64,000 bases of DNA from DAITQM01 sp039794245 (GTDB lineage: Bacteria > Pseudomonadota > Gammaproteobacteria > Xanthomonadales > Wenzhouxiangellaceae), in contig JBDIVS010000006.1 in the NCBI GenBank assembly GCA_039794245.1, positions 70,357-134,356 on the forward strand. The letters are read 5' to 3'. The translations under genes were made by a program, and so were the position numbers. Below are positions 1 through 8,243 of the stretch, piece by piece. Within the stretch, counting starts at the first letter, position 1. Each line of letters begins with the position of its first letter. The notes beneath the pieces were generated by a model that saw nothing but the letters and a program-made list of their open reading frames with translations, ran no database searches and was not told where the DNA came from.

Positions 1-462
1 CCCGGCGGCGCTGACCGAGAAGCCGGAGCGGTCATTCGCCGCCGCGCCATCAAGGCGGAAGCCATCGCTGCCGTTCAACGCCGACAGCGCCAGCGTCGCC
101 GCAAACGGGCTGCTCTTGCCGAACACCACATAGCTGCTGCCGGCGAAACTGTTGCCATTCGGGTCGGCGCCGACAGCCCCGACGATCAGATCGCCGATCC
201 CATCGCCATTGATATCTCCGGCGGCGCTGACCGAGAAGCCGGAGAAGTCATTCGCCGCCGCGCCATCGAGGCGGAAGCCATCGCTGCCGTTCAGACTGCC
301 CAGTGCAATCACCGGCGGAAACGCCTGCGCCTTGGCGGCAGTGCTGATCGCGCCGCCGAGCAGCAGCGCCGAGACCATCAAGGCCAACGGGCGCTGCGCC
401 AGGACCCCTGGGGACGCCGCCACTCGGCTAGACGATGTGATCGACAACGGGGACTTTGACAT
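1..462 (-). CDS. Secreted FG-GAP repeat protein, N-terminal part (cut by window edge)
   Basis: The minus-strand frame starts at ATG 462-460, eight bases after a GAGGAG ribosome site (471-476), and stays open for 154 codons to the window edge. The first ~45 residues form an export signal (hydrophobic core LALMVSALLLGG, likely cleavage after AKAQA). The rest is FG-GAP/integrin-alpha-type sequence: GSDGFRLDGAAAND is seen twice, 72 residues apart, and DINGDGIGDLIVGA is a calcium-binding DxNGDGxxD loop. The DNA of the two repeats is almost identical (from about 3 and about 219), so the gene probably has more near-identical units upstream of base 1. FG-GAP units fold as beta-propeller blades in exported proteins; substrate or partner cannot be told. 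A second FG-GAP gene lies at 6438-8243. Confidence 0.85.
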   Translation of the reverse strand, partial: MSKSPLSITSSSRVAASPGVLAQRPLALMVSALLLGGAISTAAKAQAFPPVIALGSLNGSDGFRLDGAAANDFSGFSVSAAGDINGDGIGDLIVGAVGADPNGNSFAGSSYVVFGKSSPFAATLALSALNGSDGFRLDGAAANDRSGFSVSAAG

Positions 463-662
463 ATCAAAATCTCCTCACAAGGTAGCTGAAGCGTGGCCCC
501 GATGCGGCGCAGCGGCTCGCCGCTGCGACTCGGCTAACTCCGAGGATTCCGGCAAATCATGCAGTCAATCAAAAAGTGTGATCGCCAGCGCCAAGGCCGG
601 TAGATTAACCGCCGAGGCAGCGCGTGGCAGGACGGTTTTATGTGGGGGCGACGAAATGGCTT

Positions 663-694
663 TTGTGGGAGCGACGCGAGCGTCGCTCCCACAA
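663..694. repeat. REP-like palindrome (TTGTGGGAGCGACGC / GCGTCGCTCCCACAA)
   Basis: A perfect 15-base inverted repeat with a 2-base loop lies between two minus-strand genes, downstream of the stop at 719 and upstream of the FG-GAP start at 462. A degenerate half copy (GTGGGGGCGACG) lies just upstream around 641-652. GTGGGAGCGACG-type palindromes are familiar intergenic REP-like elements in gammaproteobacteria. The hairpin could end transcription of the gene at 719 but has no T-run. The rest of 463-718 shows no coding signal. Confidence 0.7.
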
Positions 695-718
695 GGCCGC
701 TGCGTCTGACGGGCAGGC

Positions 719-1580
719 TCAGCCGGCGCGCAGCGCCTCGCGACGCCGCCAGCCGAACCAGCCCAGCAGCAGGCTCAGCACGCCGAGGCCCCAGGCATTC
801 AGGCCGGGCACCGCGACCGGGATGGGGATGGCCACGGCACCGCTCAGGCTGACCGTGTCCGGGCTGCTTGGGGCGTTACTCTGGATGTCGAAGCTGGCGT
901 TGAACACGCCGACGACGCCACCCGGCGCAAAACTGACGGTGATCGTGCAGCTCGCCGCTGGCACCACGGTCACCGGCACGCCGGTGCAGGTGCCGCCGGT
1001 GATGGCGAATGGCGTGGCCGGGGCGGTGATGCTGGTGATCGTGAGATCGCCGCTGCCGTTGTTGGTAACTGTCACCGTGGCACTGGCGCTACCCCCGGCG
1101 GGCAGGGTGCCGAAGTTGATCGTGCTGGCGTCCAGACTCAAAATCGCTTGCACACCGTTCCCACTCAAGGGCACCGCATCGGGACTGCTGGCCGCGTTCG
1201 AGGGGATGTCGAGTTGTGCGCTACGCGCGCCGGGCGCTGCGGGCGTCAGCGTAACATCGGCCGTGCAGGTGGCGGCCGGTGCCAGGGTCTGGCCGCTGCA
1301 AGTATCGGCGCCGAGTGCAAACTCGGCGGCATTGGCACCGCTCAGAGCAAGCGCGCCAAAGGTGAGATTGGCGCTGCCGGTGTTTTCCAGGGTGACCGTC
1401 TGCGCCGCGCTGGTCTGGCCCACCGGCACATTGCCGAAGGCGAGGCTGGCCGGGCTGATGCCGACGCCGGGGGCGACGCCGCTGCCCTGCAAGGTGAACT
1501 GGCTATCGGCGGCCGGCGGGGCGTCCGAAGTCAGGGTAATGACCTGGCTGGCGGCACCAACGGCGCTGGGGCTGAAGCGG
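719..1580 (-). pseudogene. Choice-of-anchor D / IPTL-CTERM surface protein, 5'-truncated
   Basis: From about 1580 down to the stop at 719 the minus frame encodes two tandem Ig-like units of the choice-of-anchor D (ASPM/SPD-2/hydin-like) type. The tell-tale stretches are FGNVPVGQTSAAQTVTLEN, then FGTLPAGGSASATVTVTN. It ends with the sorting tail VPGLNAWGLGVLSLLLGW followed by FGWRRREALRAG, an IPTL-CTERM-like motif (short motif, hydrophobic helix, basic tail). These proteins are exported and held at the surface. No start codon or signal peptide remains: upstream of about 1580 the same frame only reads out-of-frame sequence of a sigma factor gene. The 5' part has been lost at a junction with that gene. 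Confidence 0.7.
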
Positions 1581-2097
1581 ATACGGCCAGTTCGGCGGCG
1601 ATCTCGGCCTCGGTGACGCCGCCGAAGTAGTGCATCTCGATCACCCGCCCGGCGCGCGGATGCAGGCGGCCGAGCAGCGTCAAACCATCGTCGAACTGCA
1701 CGAGGTCGAGCGGGTCGCCGGCGGGCGCCGCCCCGGCCTGCGACAGCGTGACCGGGATCCAGCCGCCGCCGCGTTTTTCGGCCAGCAGCCGGCGCGCGTG
1801 ATCGACCAGCACCTGGCGCATCACCCGCGCCGCCAGGGCCAGGAAATGGCGGCGGTGCGCGGCGTTCAGCCCGCCCCGATCCAGCCTGAGCCAGGCTTCG
1901 GCGACCAGTTCGGTCGGCTGTAAGTCCAAGGCCCCGCCCCGGTCGGGCGCCAGGCGCCGGGCCAGCAGGTGCAATTGCTCGTAGACCAGCGCCATCAACC
2001 GCTCCCTGGCGGCGCCGTCGCCGCTGTCCCAGCGGAGCAAAAGGCGCGTGATCTCCGGGCTGGTCTGGAACGGATCGTGAGCCGCGGCTCTCGGCAT
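1531..2097 (-). pseudogene. ECF sigma factor (TIGR02999-like), 3'-truncated
   Basis: The start ATG is at 2097-2095 behind GAGGT (about 9 bases). The sequence has sigma region 2 features (LMALVYEQLHLLARRLAP, then HFLALAARVMRQVLVDHAR) and the start of region 4 (RVIEMHYFGGVTEAEIAAELAVS). The family normally continues with the recognition helix (RTVRRD-like), but here the text changes to ASAPAPLVPPARSLP and stops at 1531. The break falls at about 1575-1585, where another frame becomes the anchor-D protein. The DNA-contacting helix is gone, so sigma function is unlikely. The domain identity is clear; the idea of a deletion joining two genes is inference. Confidence 0.7.
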
Positions 2098-2246
2098 TGT
2101 GATTCGACCTCAGCGGCAAGAACAACGAATCTTACCCCGCATCCGGGTGCCGAAAGTGTATCGGCAGGCAGGCCGGTGCCGGGTGTATGGCCATCTCGTC
2201 CCCCAGCAGGTACACTTTTGCGTCATGCCACCCCTTGGAGGCTTCC

Positions 2247-2849
2247 ATGGCCTCGCACCAGCGCGCTGAGCGCCGCTACCGGTACGCCGACTATCTCCAC
2301 TGGCCGGAAGACGTGCGTTACGAACTGATCGACGGTATCGCCTGGCTGATCTCGCCGGCGCCATCGCGCCACCATCAGGAACTGGTCGGCGAAATTTTCC
2401 GCCAGTGCGCCAACGCATTGGCTGACGAACCTTGCCGCGCCTATGTCACCCCCTTCGATGTGCGCCTGCCCAAGGGCGACGAAGCCGACGAAGATATCGA
2501 CACCGTGCTCCAACCCGATGTGCTGGTGGTGTGCGACCCGGTAAAACTCGACGCGCGCGGCCTGCGCGGGGCGCCGGACTGGGTGGTTGAAGTGCTGTCG
2601 CCGGCCAGCGCCGGGCACGACCAGACCCGCAAGTTCGCCGCCTACGAACGCGCCGGTGTTCCCGAGGTCTGGCTGGTGCACCCGGTGGATCTGGTGCTGA
2701 CCGTCTATCGCCGCAGCGATAAAAGTGATGAGCGGAGATACGGCCGGCCCGCCGTGTCGGAACTGGCAGGCCAGACCACCGTCACCGCCGTGCCGGATGT
2801 GACCATCGACTGGGAGCGCACGCTGGCCGTGCTGGGCGAACCGGATTGA
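2247..2849 (+). CDS. Uma2 family (DUF820) putative restriction-type endonuclease
   Basis: This 200-residue protein has the PD-(D/E)xK nuclease core of the Uma2 family: an early ELIDG strand, QPDVLVVCD (Asp), WVVEVLSP (Glu) and the helix RKFAAYERAGVPEVWLV with its Lys. Length and spacing are normal for the family. I prefer ATG 2247 to the upstream ATG 2187 because GGAGG sits at about 2237-2241 and homologues begin near RRYRYADYLHW. It stands alone, divergent from the sigma factor remnant. Uma2 proteins are common in many copies; their substrate is not established. Confidence 0.85.
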   Translation: MASHQRAERRYRYADYLHWPEDVRYELIDGIAWLISPAPSRHHQELVGEIFRQCANALADEPCRAYVTPFDVRLPKGDEADEDIDTVLQPDVLVVCDPVKLDARGLRGAPDWVVEVLSPASAGHDQTRKFAAYERAGVPEVWLVHPVDLVLTVYRRSDKSDERRYGRPAVSELAGQTTVTAVPDVTIDWERTLAVLGEPD

Positions 2850-3198
2850 TCATCACCCGGCCCCGGCGCAGTCCCGCCCGGTTGCGGCAGCAGCCGAGGT
2901 GGCGGCGGCGTGGCTAAGCACCGCAACGCCCGGCGTTTTTCGTCAGTCAGTCGAGAGGTTTTCTACTCGCTCAGCCTTGCGCTTTGCCCGAACCGGTGCA
3001 CCGTTTTTGCCGGGCTAAGAAACCTACGGGCCGATTGTGCAGTCACTCGGGCCGCCTCTGCAATCGTCCGGCAGACGGCTGGATTCGGGGTATCCGGCCG
3101 TAAGATGGATTTCAGATCAATCTTTTGACCCCTGTCAAAGACACGGCCAGCGCCTGGCAGCTAGACTGCCGGCGCATTCCTGCACAGGCGGGCGGCCG
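2850..3198. other. Intergenic region upstream of the TonB receptor
   Basis: About 350 bases without a convincing gene. A short hairpin AACGC-CCG-GCGTT followed by Ts at 2925-2940 might end the Uma2 transcript. A 10-base palindrome CGGTGCACCG lies just upstream of a T-run near 3004. I see no Fur box that I would trust. Confidence 0.35.
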
Positions 3199-5412
3199 AT
3201 GACCGGTATCAGACAATTCAGTCTTTTCGTAATCCTGCTGCTCTCTCTGGGGCGGCCGGCGCCGGCCGCCGGCGGTGATGGCAGTGCCTCACCGGAGGCT
3301 CCCGACGGCGGCGAGGCGCCGCTGCCGCTCGACGAGATGGTCGTCGTCGCGGCCAAGAGCGCGCGGCCGCTGTACCGGGTCGCCGGCCAGGTGACGGTGA
3401 TCGACCGCGAGCGGCTCGATCAAGAGCTGGTGCAGGATTTCGCCGATATCGCCCGTTACGAACCGGCGATTGAAGTCGATTTCGGCGGTGCCCGCTTTGG
3501 CAGTTCGGGGCTGTCGATCCGCGGCATCGGCGAAAACCGCGTCGCTTTCGAAATCGACGGCGTGCCGCTGCCGCAGCAGTTCGATGTCGGCAATTTCGCC
3601 GCTTCGAGTCGCCTGACGATCGACCCGGCGATCATCCAGCGTATCGAGATTCTGCGCGGCCCGGCGTCGGTGCTGTACGGCTCGGACGCGCTGGGCGGTG
3701 TCGTGGTCGTCACCACCGCCGACGCCGCCGACCTGGTCCAGCCCGGCCGTTCATATCATGCCGCGGCCGGCGGCGGCTTTTTCGGCGCCAACGACGCAAC
3801 GATGGCGACCGCCACCGGCGCCTTTCAGAGCGGGCGCAACGGCATTGTGCTGTCGCTGACCCACCGCCAGGGCGACGAAATCGATAATGAAGCGCGCACC
3901 ACGCCCAGCGATCTCATCGATTTCGACCAATACCAACTGTTCGCCAAATGGCTGCACGAGTTCCATCATGACGGTGAACTTCGGACCACGGTCGATTATT
4001 TTCACCGCGAAACCGCAAGCGACCTGCGCACCGTGCTCGGCTTCGACCGCTTCGCCAGCACCACGCAGATTCTGGGCGCCGATCGCCAGCGGCAGAGTCG
4101 GGTCACGGTCGAATACCGGGCGCCGGCGCTCGCTTGGCTCGACGAAGGATCGGCGCTGCTTTATCGGAGCGCCGACGACAACGAGCAACTGACCCGCGAG
4201 CGGCGCACCAGCCGCGGCACGCCGGTGGCGCTGGCCCGCGATTTTTTCATCCGCGAACAAGACATCGGCGGCGAAATCAAGGGGCGGCGCGATTTCACCA
4301 CCGGCCCCTTGGCGCACGTCCTGGTCGCCGGCTTCGAATGGGACCGCGCCGAACTGCGCGAGCGGCGCGCCGGCAGCGAAACCAATCTCGTCACCGGCAC
4401 CGTGGCCCCGGTGATCCTCGGCGAGCGTTTCCCACTGCGCGATTTTCCGCTGACCCGGACCCTTGAGACCGGGCTTTATCTGCAAGACGAGATCGCGCTC
4501 GGCCGTCTGACGCTGATCCCGGCGCTGCGCTGGGACCGTTACGACCTCGCTTCCCGGCCCGATGCCCTGCTCACCGACCCGGAGAATCTGACCAGCATCG
4601 AGCGCAACGAGTTGACCTTGCGCTTTGGCCTGACCTACAAGCTTGCCGCACCGCTCACCTGGTACGCGCACTACGCCGAAGGCTTCCGCGCCCCGCCGGC
4701 CGAGGACGTCAACCTGCTGCTCGATATCCCGGCGTTCAATATCCGGGCGATCCCGAACCCGGACCTCGAACCGGAGACCTCGCAGAACCTGGAAACCGGT
4801 TTCAGGCTGCGCCACAAGGGCTTCAACCTCGATGGCGCGTTCTACTATTCCGATTTCGACGATTTCATCGAAAGCCGCGTCAATCTCGGCCCCGAGCCGG
4901 AGACCGGCGTGCTGCTGTTCCAGTCGCGCAACCTGGCCAAAGCGACGATCTACGGCTTCGAAGCCGACGCCGGCTGGCAACTCGGCGACTGGTACCAGCC
5001 GCTCGCCGGCTGGCAGATCAACGCCGGCGTGCACTATGCGCGCGGCGAAGACGACACGACAAACCGCCCGCTGAACAGCATCAATCCGCTGAACGCCGTC
5101 TTTTCCTTCGGCTGGCGGCCTGCCGGCCTGCCGCTCGACGCGACTTTTCACGTGCGATACCTCGGCCGCCAGGACCGCACCGATTTCACCGCCGGCGAAT
5201 TTTTCGTCCCGCCCCGGGCCACCGTGCTCGACCTCACCGCCCAGTGGGCGCCGTGGCCGTGGATGCAGTTCAACCTCGGCCTGTTCAATATCGCCGACAA
5301 ACGTTACTGGCGCTTTGCCGACACCCGCGATTTCACCGCCGGCGACCCGCGCGTCGATGTCCTCAGTCGCCCCGGCCGCCACCTCGACCTGACCTTACGT
5401 CTGAGTTTCTGA
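3199..5412 (+). CDS. TonB-dependent outer-membrane receptor, heme/hemoglobin type
   Basis: This 737-residue receptor starts at ATG 3199, giving a signal peptide (hydrophobic FVILLLSLG, then APAAGG). A TonB-box-like segment (DEMVVVAAKSARP) and the plug domain follow: SIRGIGENRVAFEIDGVPLP, then RIEILRGPASVLYGSDALGG. The 22-strand barrel ends in the usual aromatic C terminus (LDLTLRLSF). Two motifs of heme receptors are present: FRAPP and NPDLEPE. It should bind heme or a heme protein and import it with TonB-ExbBD energy. It is followed at 86 bases by a TetR-family gene with its own promoter. The ligand is inferred from motifs only. Confidence 0.88.
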   Translation: MTGIRQFSLFVILLLSLGRPAPAAGGDGSASPEAPDGGEAPLPLDEMVVVAAKSARPLYRVAGQVTVIDRERLDQELVQDFADIARYEPAIEVDFGGARFGSSGLSIRGIGENRVAFEIDGVPLPQQFDVGNFAASSRLTIDPAIIQRIEILRGPASVLYGSDALGGVVVVTTADAADLVQPGRSYHAAAGGGFFGANDATMATATGAFQSGRNGIVLSLTHRQGDEIDNEARTTPSDLIDFDQYQLFAKWLHEFHHDGELRTTVDYFHRETASDLRTVLGFDRFASTTQILGADRQRQSRVTVEYRAPALAWLDEGSALLYRSADDNEQLTRERRTSRGTPVALARDFFIREQDIGGEIKGRRDFTTGPLAHVLVAGFEWDRAELRERRAGSETNLVTGTVAPVILGERFPLRDFPLTRTLETGLYLQDEIALGRLTLIPALRWDRYDLASRPDALLTDPENLTSIERNELTLRFGLTYKLAAPLTWYAHYAEGFRAPPAEDVNLLLDIPAFNIRAIPNPDLEPETSQNLETGFRLRHKGFNLDGAFYYSDFDDFIESRVNLGPEPETGVLLFQSRNLAKATIYGFEADAGWQLGDWYQPLAGWQINAGVHYARGEDDTTNRPLNSINPLNAVFSFGWRPAGLPLDATFHVRYLGRQDRTDFTAGEFFVPPRATVLDLTAQWAPWPWMQFNLGLFNIADKRYWRFADTRDFTAGDPRVDVLSRPGRHLDLTLRLSF

Positions 5413-5462
5413 GGCCGGGTCGGTTCGGGTGCCCGGCACCCGACCTTGATCGTCAGGGGCAC

Positions 5463-5489
5463 TTGACAAAACAGACCAGTCGGTTTAAT
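5463..5489 (+). promoter_or_regulatory. tetR promoter with embedded NemR-like operator (5471-5487)
   Basis: TTGACA (5463-5468) and TTTAAT (5484-5489) form a promoter with a 15-base spacer; the -10 ends 8 bases before the ATG at 5498. Between them sits ACAGACCAGTCGGTTTA (5471-5487), an imperfect palindrome close to the NemR-type box TAGACCnnnnGGTCTA. A regulator bound there would occlude RNA polymerase, suggesting autorepression. There is no clear ribosome-binding site, so the message may be leaderless. Confidence 0.6.
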
Positions 5490-5497
5490 CTTACTCC

Positions 5498-6085
5498 ATG
5501 GCCCGCATCACGGCAAAGGAAAAAATCCTCGAGACCGCGCTCGACTGCTTCTGCGCGTGCGGCTATCCGGCGACCAGCGTCGATGACATCATCGCCAAGG
5601 CTTGCGTTTCCAAAGGCAGCTTTTATCACGCCTTCAAATCCAAGGAGGACCTGGGCCTGGCGACGATCGAGCGCTATATCCAGCACCTCAACGAGGTGCT
5701 CGCCCAGGGTCCGCACCGCGAGATCCGCGAGCCGATTCCGAAGGCGCTGGCCTTTGTCGATCATGTCGCCGACAAAGCCTCCGAATTATGGGCCCGGGGC
5801 TGCCTGATGGGCAGCTTCGCCGTCGATCTGGCCCACGCCCAGCCGCGGGTTCAGCGCCTGCTGAAAAGCGTGTTTACCCGGCTGGAGCAGGATCTGCGGA
5901 CCGTCTTCGACCCGTTCGCGGCGCACCTCGGCGCCGGCGCGCCGAGCGGTGCGGAACTGGCCCGCCAGTTCATCACCCAGGTTCAAGGTGCCATCGTGCT
6001 CGGCCACGCCCACGGCGATATGGCGATGACCAGCGAAAGCCTGCGCGGTTTCCGCCGCTATCTGGCCGGTCTGGCGCGGGCATGA
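5498..6085 (+). CDS. TetR-family repressor, NemR-like
   Basis: This 195-residue protein has an N-terminal TetR helix-turn-helix (KILETALDCFCACGYPATSV, then ACVSKGSFYHAFKSKEDL). A C-terminal ligand domain contains ARGCLMGSF, with Cys about residue 102. NemR senses electrophiles through a cysteine in an equivalent GCL motif (Cys106), so a redox or electrophile sensor is a fair guess, not proven. A near-identical 17-base site occurs in its own promoter (5471-5487) and downstream (6137-6153), ahead of a 30-codon gene, so it probably represses itself and that gene. Confidence 0.85.
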   Translation: MARITAKEKILETALDCFCACGYPATSVDDIIAKACVSKGSFYHAFKSKEDLGLATIERYIQHLNEVLAQGPHREIREPIPKALAFVDHVADKASELWARGCLMGSFAVDLAHAQPRVQRLLKSVFTRLEQDLRTVFDPFAAHLGAGAPSGAELARQFITQVQGAIVLGHAHGDMAMTSESLRGFRRYLAGLARA

Positions 6086-6104
6086 GGGCCATCACGGGCC
6101 GACT

Positions 6105-6153
6105 TTGAACCGATATTTTTTTTGGACCCATAATAGACTGACCAGTCCGTTTA
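6105..6153 (+). promoter_or_regulatory. Promoter (TTGAAC-18-CATAAT) overlapped by second NemR-like operator
   Basis: TTGAAC at 6105-6110 and CATAAT at 6129-6134 are 18 bases apart. ACTGACCAGTCCGTTTA at 6137-6153 differs from the site in the tetR promoter at 2 of 17 positions and would cover the transcription start (about 6141). This is a classical repressor position. The first gene downstream is the 30-codon peptide at 6200. Confidence 0.6.
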
Positions 6154-6199
6154 CTTTCGCAAACCGCAGCGTCTATCGCTACACTTCTGGAGGTGGAAC

Positions 6200-6292
6200 A
6201 TGTTGATCATCAAGCGCAAATTCTCGAACCGGCGGGCCCTGGCCCTGGTCGTGATCTACGCCGCTTTCGCGGCCGCGGCGCTTTTCTCGTGA
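6200..6292 (+). CDS. 30-residue single-span membrane peptide (unknown)
   Basis: ATG 6200 is preceded by a strong ribosome site (CTGGAGGTGG, 6187-6196). The 30-codon frame begins MLIIKRKFSNRRALALVV, then a hydrophobic run (IYAAFAAAALFS) to TGA 6290-6292. The pattern is a short basic N-terminus plus one transmembrane helix. It sits about 60 bases after a promoter overlapped by a TetR-type operator, which suggests induced expression. A hairpin, CGCTTTTC-TCGT-GAAAAGCG, overlaps the stop. I do not recognise a family; small membrane peptides often modulate transporters or stress proteins, but no function can be assigned. Confidence 0.55.
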   Translation: MLIIKRKFSNRRALALVVIYAAFAAAALFS

Positions 6293-6437
6293 AAAGCGGC
6301 GGTTAGCAACCGGCTGAATGAACCGGCTGCGAATCGCAACCCACTTCGCCGTCGGCCGGCACCGGTGCCCTGCTCCCTGAGGCTGTATCATGACCAGCGA
6401 CATTCATGACCTGCGTCATTAAGGGCCTGTCGGGGCA

Positions 6438-8243
6438 ATGAAGATGAAACACCGAACCTGCACTCTGCCATCCGCCATTGCAGGCGCCGTATGGCTTGTC
6501 CCCGCCGCCGTCTCGGCGCAGCCGGCCGGCACCACCGATCTTGCCACGGTCCCGCCCACCGGCGGTGGGGTGCAGCGCATTTTTGGTTCCAGCGGCAACG
6601 GCTCTGCCGGTGTGCCGGTCGCCGGCGGTTTTGATGCCGACGGCGACGGCTTTGACGATTACGCCTTTGCCGCAATGCGCGCCTCGCCCCTCGGCCGCAA
6701 CAACGCCGGCGAGATCTTTCTCGTGTTTGGCACCGGCGTCATCGACGGCGAGATCGACACTGCGGGCAGCAATCCCCGCGTCCTGCGCATCATTGGCGAT
6801 CAGGTACAAGAAAATGCCGGCAGCGAATTGTGGATGGATGATGTCACCGGCGACGGCCTGGGTGATCTTTTGATCTGCCGGCAGAATTTCTCGCCTGACG
6901 GCGGCACGCGGATCGGCGCCGGCGCGTTAACCGTGATCCCCGGCTCGGCGCTGCTCCGCACGCTGGCCGCCAATTTGACGACCATCGACTTGCGGGCACC
7001 ACCACCGGCGCTCAACTTGACGACTTTGCATGGGGCCGTCACCGGCGACCGCCTGGGCATCTGGGCCCGGACCGGTGACGTGACCGGCGACGGCATCGCC
7101 GACCTGGTCATCGGTGCCGACCGCCAGACACAAAACGGCGAAAGCGACGGCGGCGCGGCCTATCTGATCCGCGGCGGCACGCATCTGGCGAGCGGTCAGA
7201 CGGTCGATCTCGCCGCCTTCGGCGCCGGTGCCCTGCCAGGCAACATCGCCCGCATGAGGCCGCCGCCGGGGAGCGCCAATTTCCATTTTGGCGCCACGGT
7301 TCAGATCGCCGATCTGGACGGCAACGGCCGCAGTGAGGTGCTCGCCGCAGCGGCTCTGAACCGGGCCGGTGCCGCGTTGCCGCCGCTCGGCGGCAGCGGC
7401 GAAGGCATCGGCGGCTCGCCGGACGGCACGGTTTATATCGCCTGGGACGATCACTTCACCGGCGACTGGCTGCCGGTGCTCGATTTCGTCATAGGCGCCG
7501 GGCCCGGTTCGCACACGATCATCGACGGCGGCGCCGATAACGTTTCATTCGGCGAGGAACTGCTCGCTGGCCTCGATTACGACAATGACGGCAACCCCGA
7601 TCTGTTCGCCGGCGATCTCGTCGCCGGCGGTTTCGGTGGAATCAGCCGCCCGTTCGCCGGACTCGGCCACGTGTTCTATAACGCTGCCATGCTCAAGAAC
7701 CAGGTATTCGACTTGGACGCCCCGCCGCCCGGCCTTATCACGGCGACGTTTCTCGGCCCGGCCGGCAGCGCGATCGCCGGCGACACCGCCTTGCACGGCG
7801 ATTTCAACGGCGACGGGATTGCCGATCTCGCGATCGCCTCGCCGCACGATACACACTTCGGGCGGATCAATTCCGGGACGATTCACATCCTGCTCGGCCA
7901 GAACGGCGTCTGGCCGGCTTTTGTCGATCTGGCGCCCGCCAACTTCCCCACCCCGGCGCAGATCGTCATCCACGAGATCTACGGCGCCAACGGCAATACC
8001 GCCGGCAATCAGGGCGATACCTTAGCCTATAGCGCCGCCGCCGGCGATCTCGATGGTGATGGCATCACCGACCTCATCACCAATGAAATGACCGGCGACG
8101 GCCTCGCTCCCGGTTCGATCGACGTCGGCAACCTAATTCTCATCAATGGCGCCGCAGTGGTGCACCTGTTGTTCCGCGACGGGTTTGAAGCGCAGGCGGC
8201 GTTCAGTGAACCTTCCCCGCAGCGCCAAGCCAGCCGGTTGTGA
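6438..8243 (+). CDS. Secreted FG-GAP repeat protein
   Basis: This 601-residue protein has a signal peptide (IAGAVWLVPAAVSAQPAG). It has many FG-GAP/calcium loops: FDADGDGFDDYAFAA, DDVTGDGLGDLLI, GDVTGDGIADLVIGA, LDYDNDGNPDLFAG, GDFNGDGIADLAIASP, GDLDGDGITDLITNE. These make a probable seven-bladed beta-propeller. Near the C terminus is LLFRDGFEAQ, resembling a short tail motif seen in other secreted proteins of this type of bacterium (recollection, not checked). Two TCATGACC direct repeats (6388-6395, 6404-6411) lie in its upstream region. It directly abuts a phosphoribosyltransferase gene. Its role outside the cell is unknown. Confidence 0.85.
   Translation: MKMKHRTCTLPSAIAGAVWLVPAAVSAQPAGTTDLATVPPTGGGVQRIFGSSGNGSAGVPVAGGFDADGDGFDDYAFAAMRASPLGRNNAGEIFLVFGTGVIDGEIDTAGSNPRVLRIIGDQVQENAGSELWMDDVTGDGLGDLLICRQNFSPDGGTRIGAGALTVIPGSALLRTLAANLTTIDLRAPPPALNLTTLHGAVTGDRLGIWARTGDVTGDGIADLVIGADRQTQNGESDGGAAYLIRGGTHLASGQTVDLAAFGAGALPGNIARMRPPPGSANFHFGATVQIADLDGNGRSEVLAAAALNRAGAALPPLGGSGEGIGGSPDGTVYIAWDDHFTGDWLPVLDFVIGAGPGSHTIIDGGADNVSFGEELLAGLDYDNDGNPDLFAGDLVAGGFGGISRPFAGLGHVFYNAAMLKNQVFDLDAPPPGLITATFLGPAGSAIAGDTALHGDFNGDGIADLAIASPHDTHFGRINSGTIHILLGQNGVWPAFVDLAPANFPTPAQIVIHEIYGANGNTAGNQGDTLAYSAAAGDLDGDGITDLITNEMTGDGLAPGSIDVGNLILINGAAVVHLLFRDGFEAQAAFSEPSPQRQASRL

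Noticed and set aside
3751..5382. Long antisense open frame (543 codons) opposite the TonB receptor
   Set aside because: Mirror image of a high-GC coding gene; no start context and no protein-like motifs, while the sense strand is a complete receptor.
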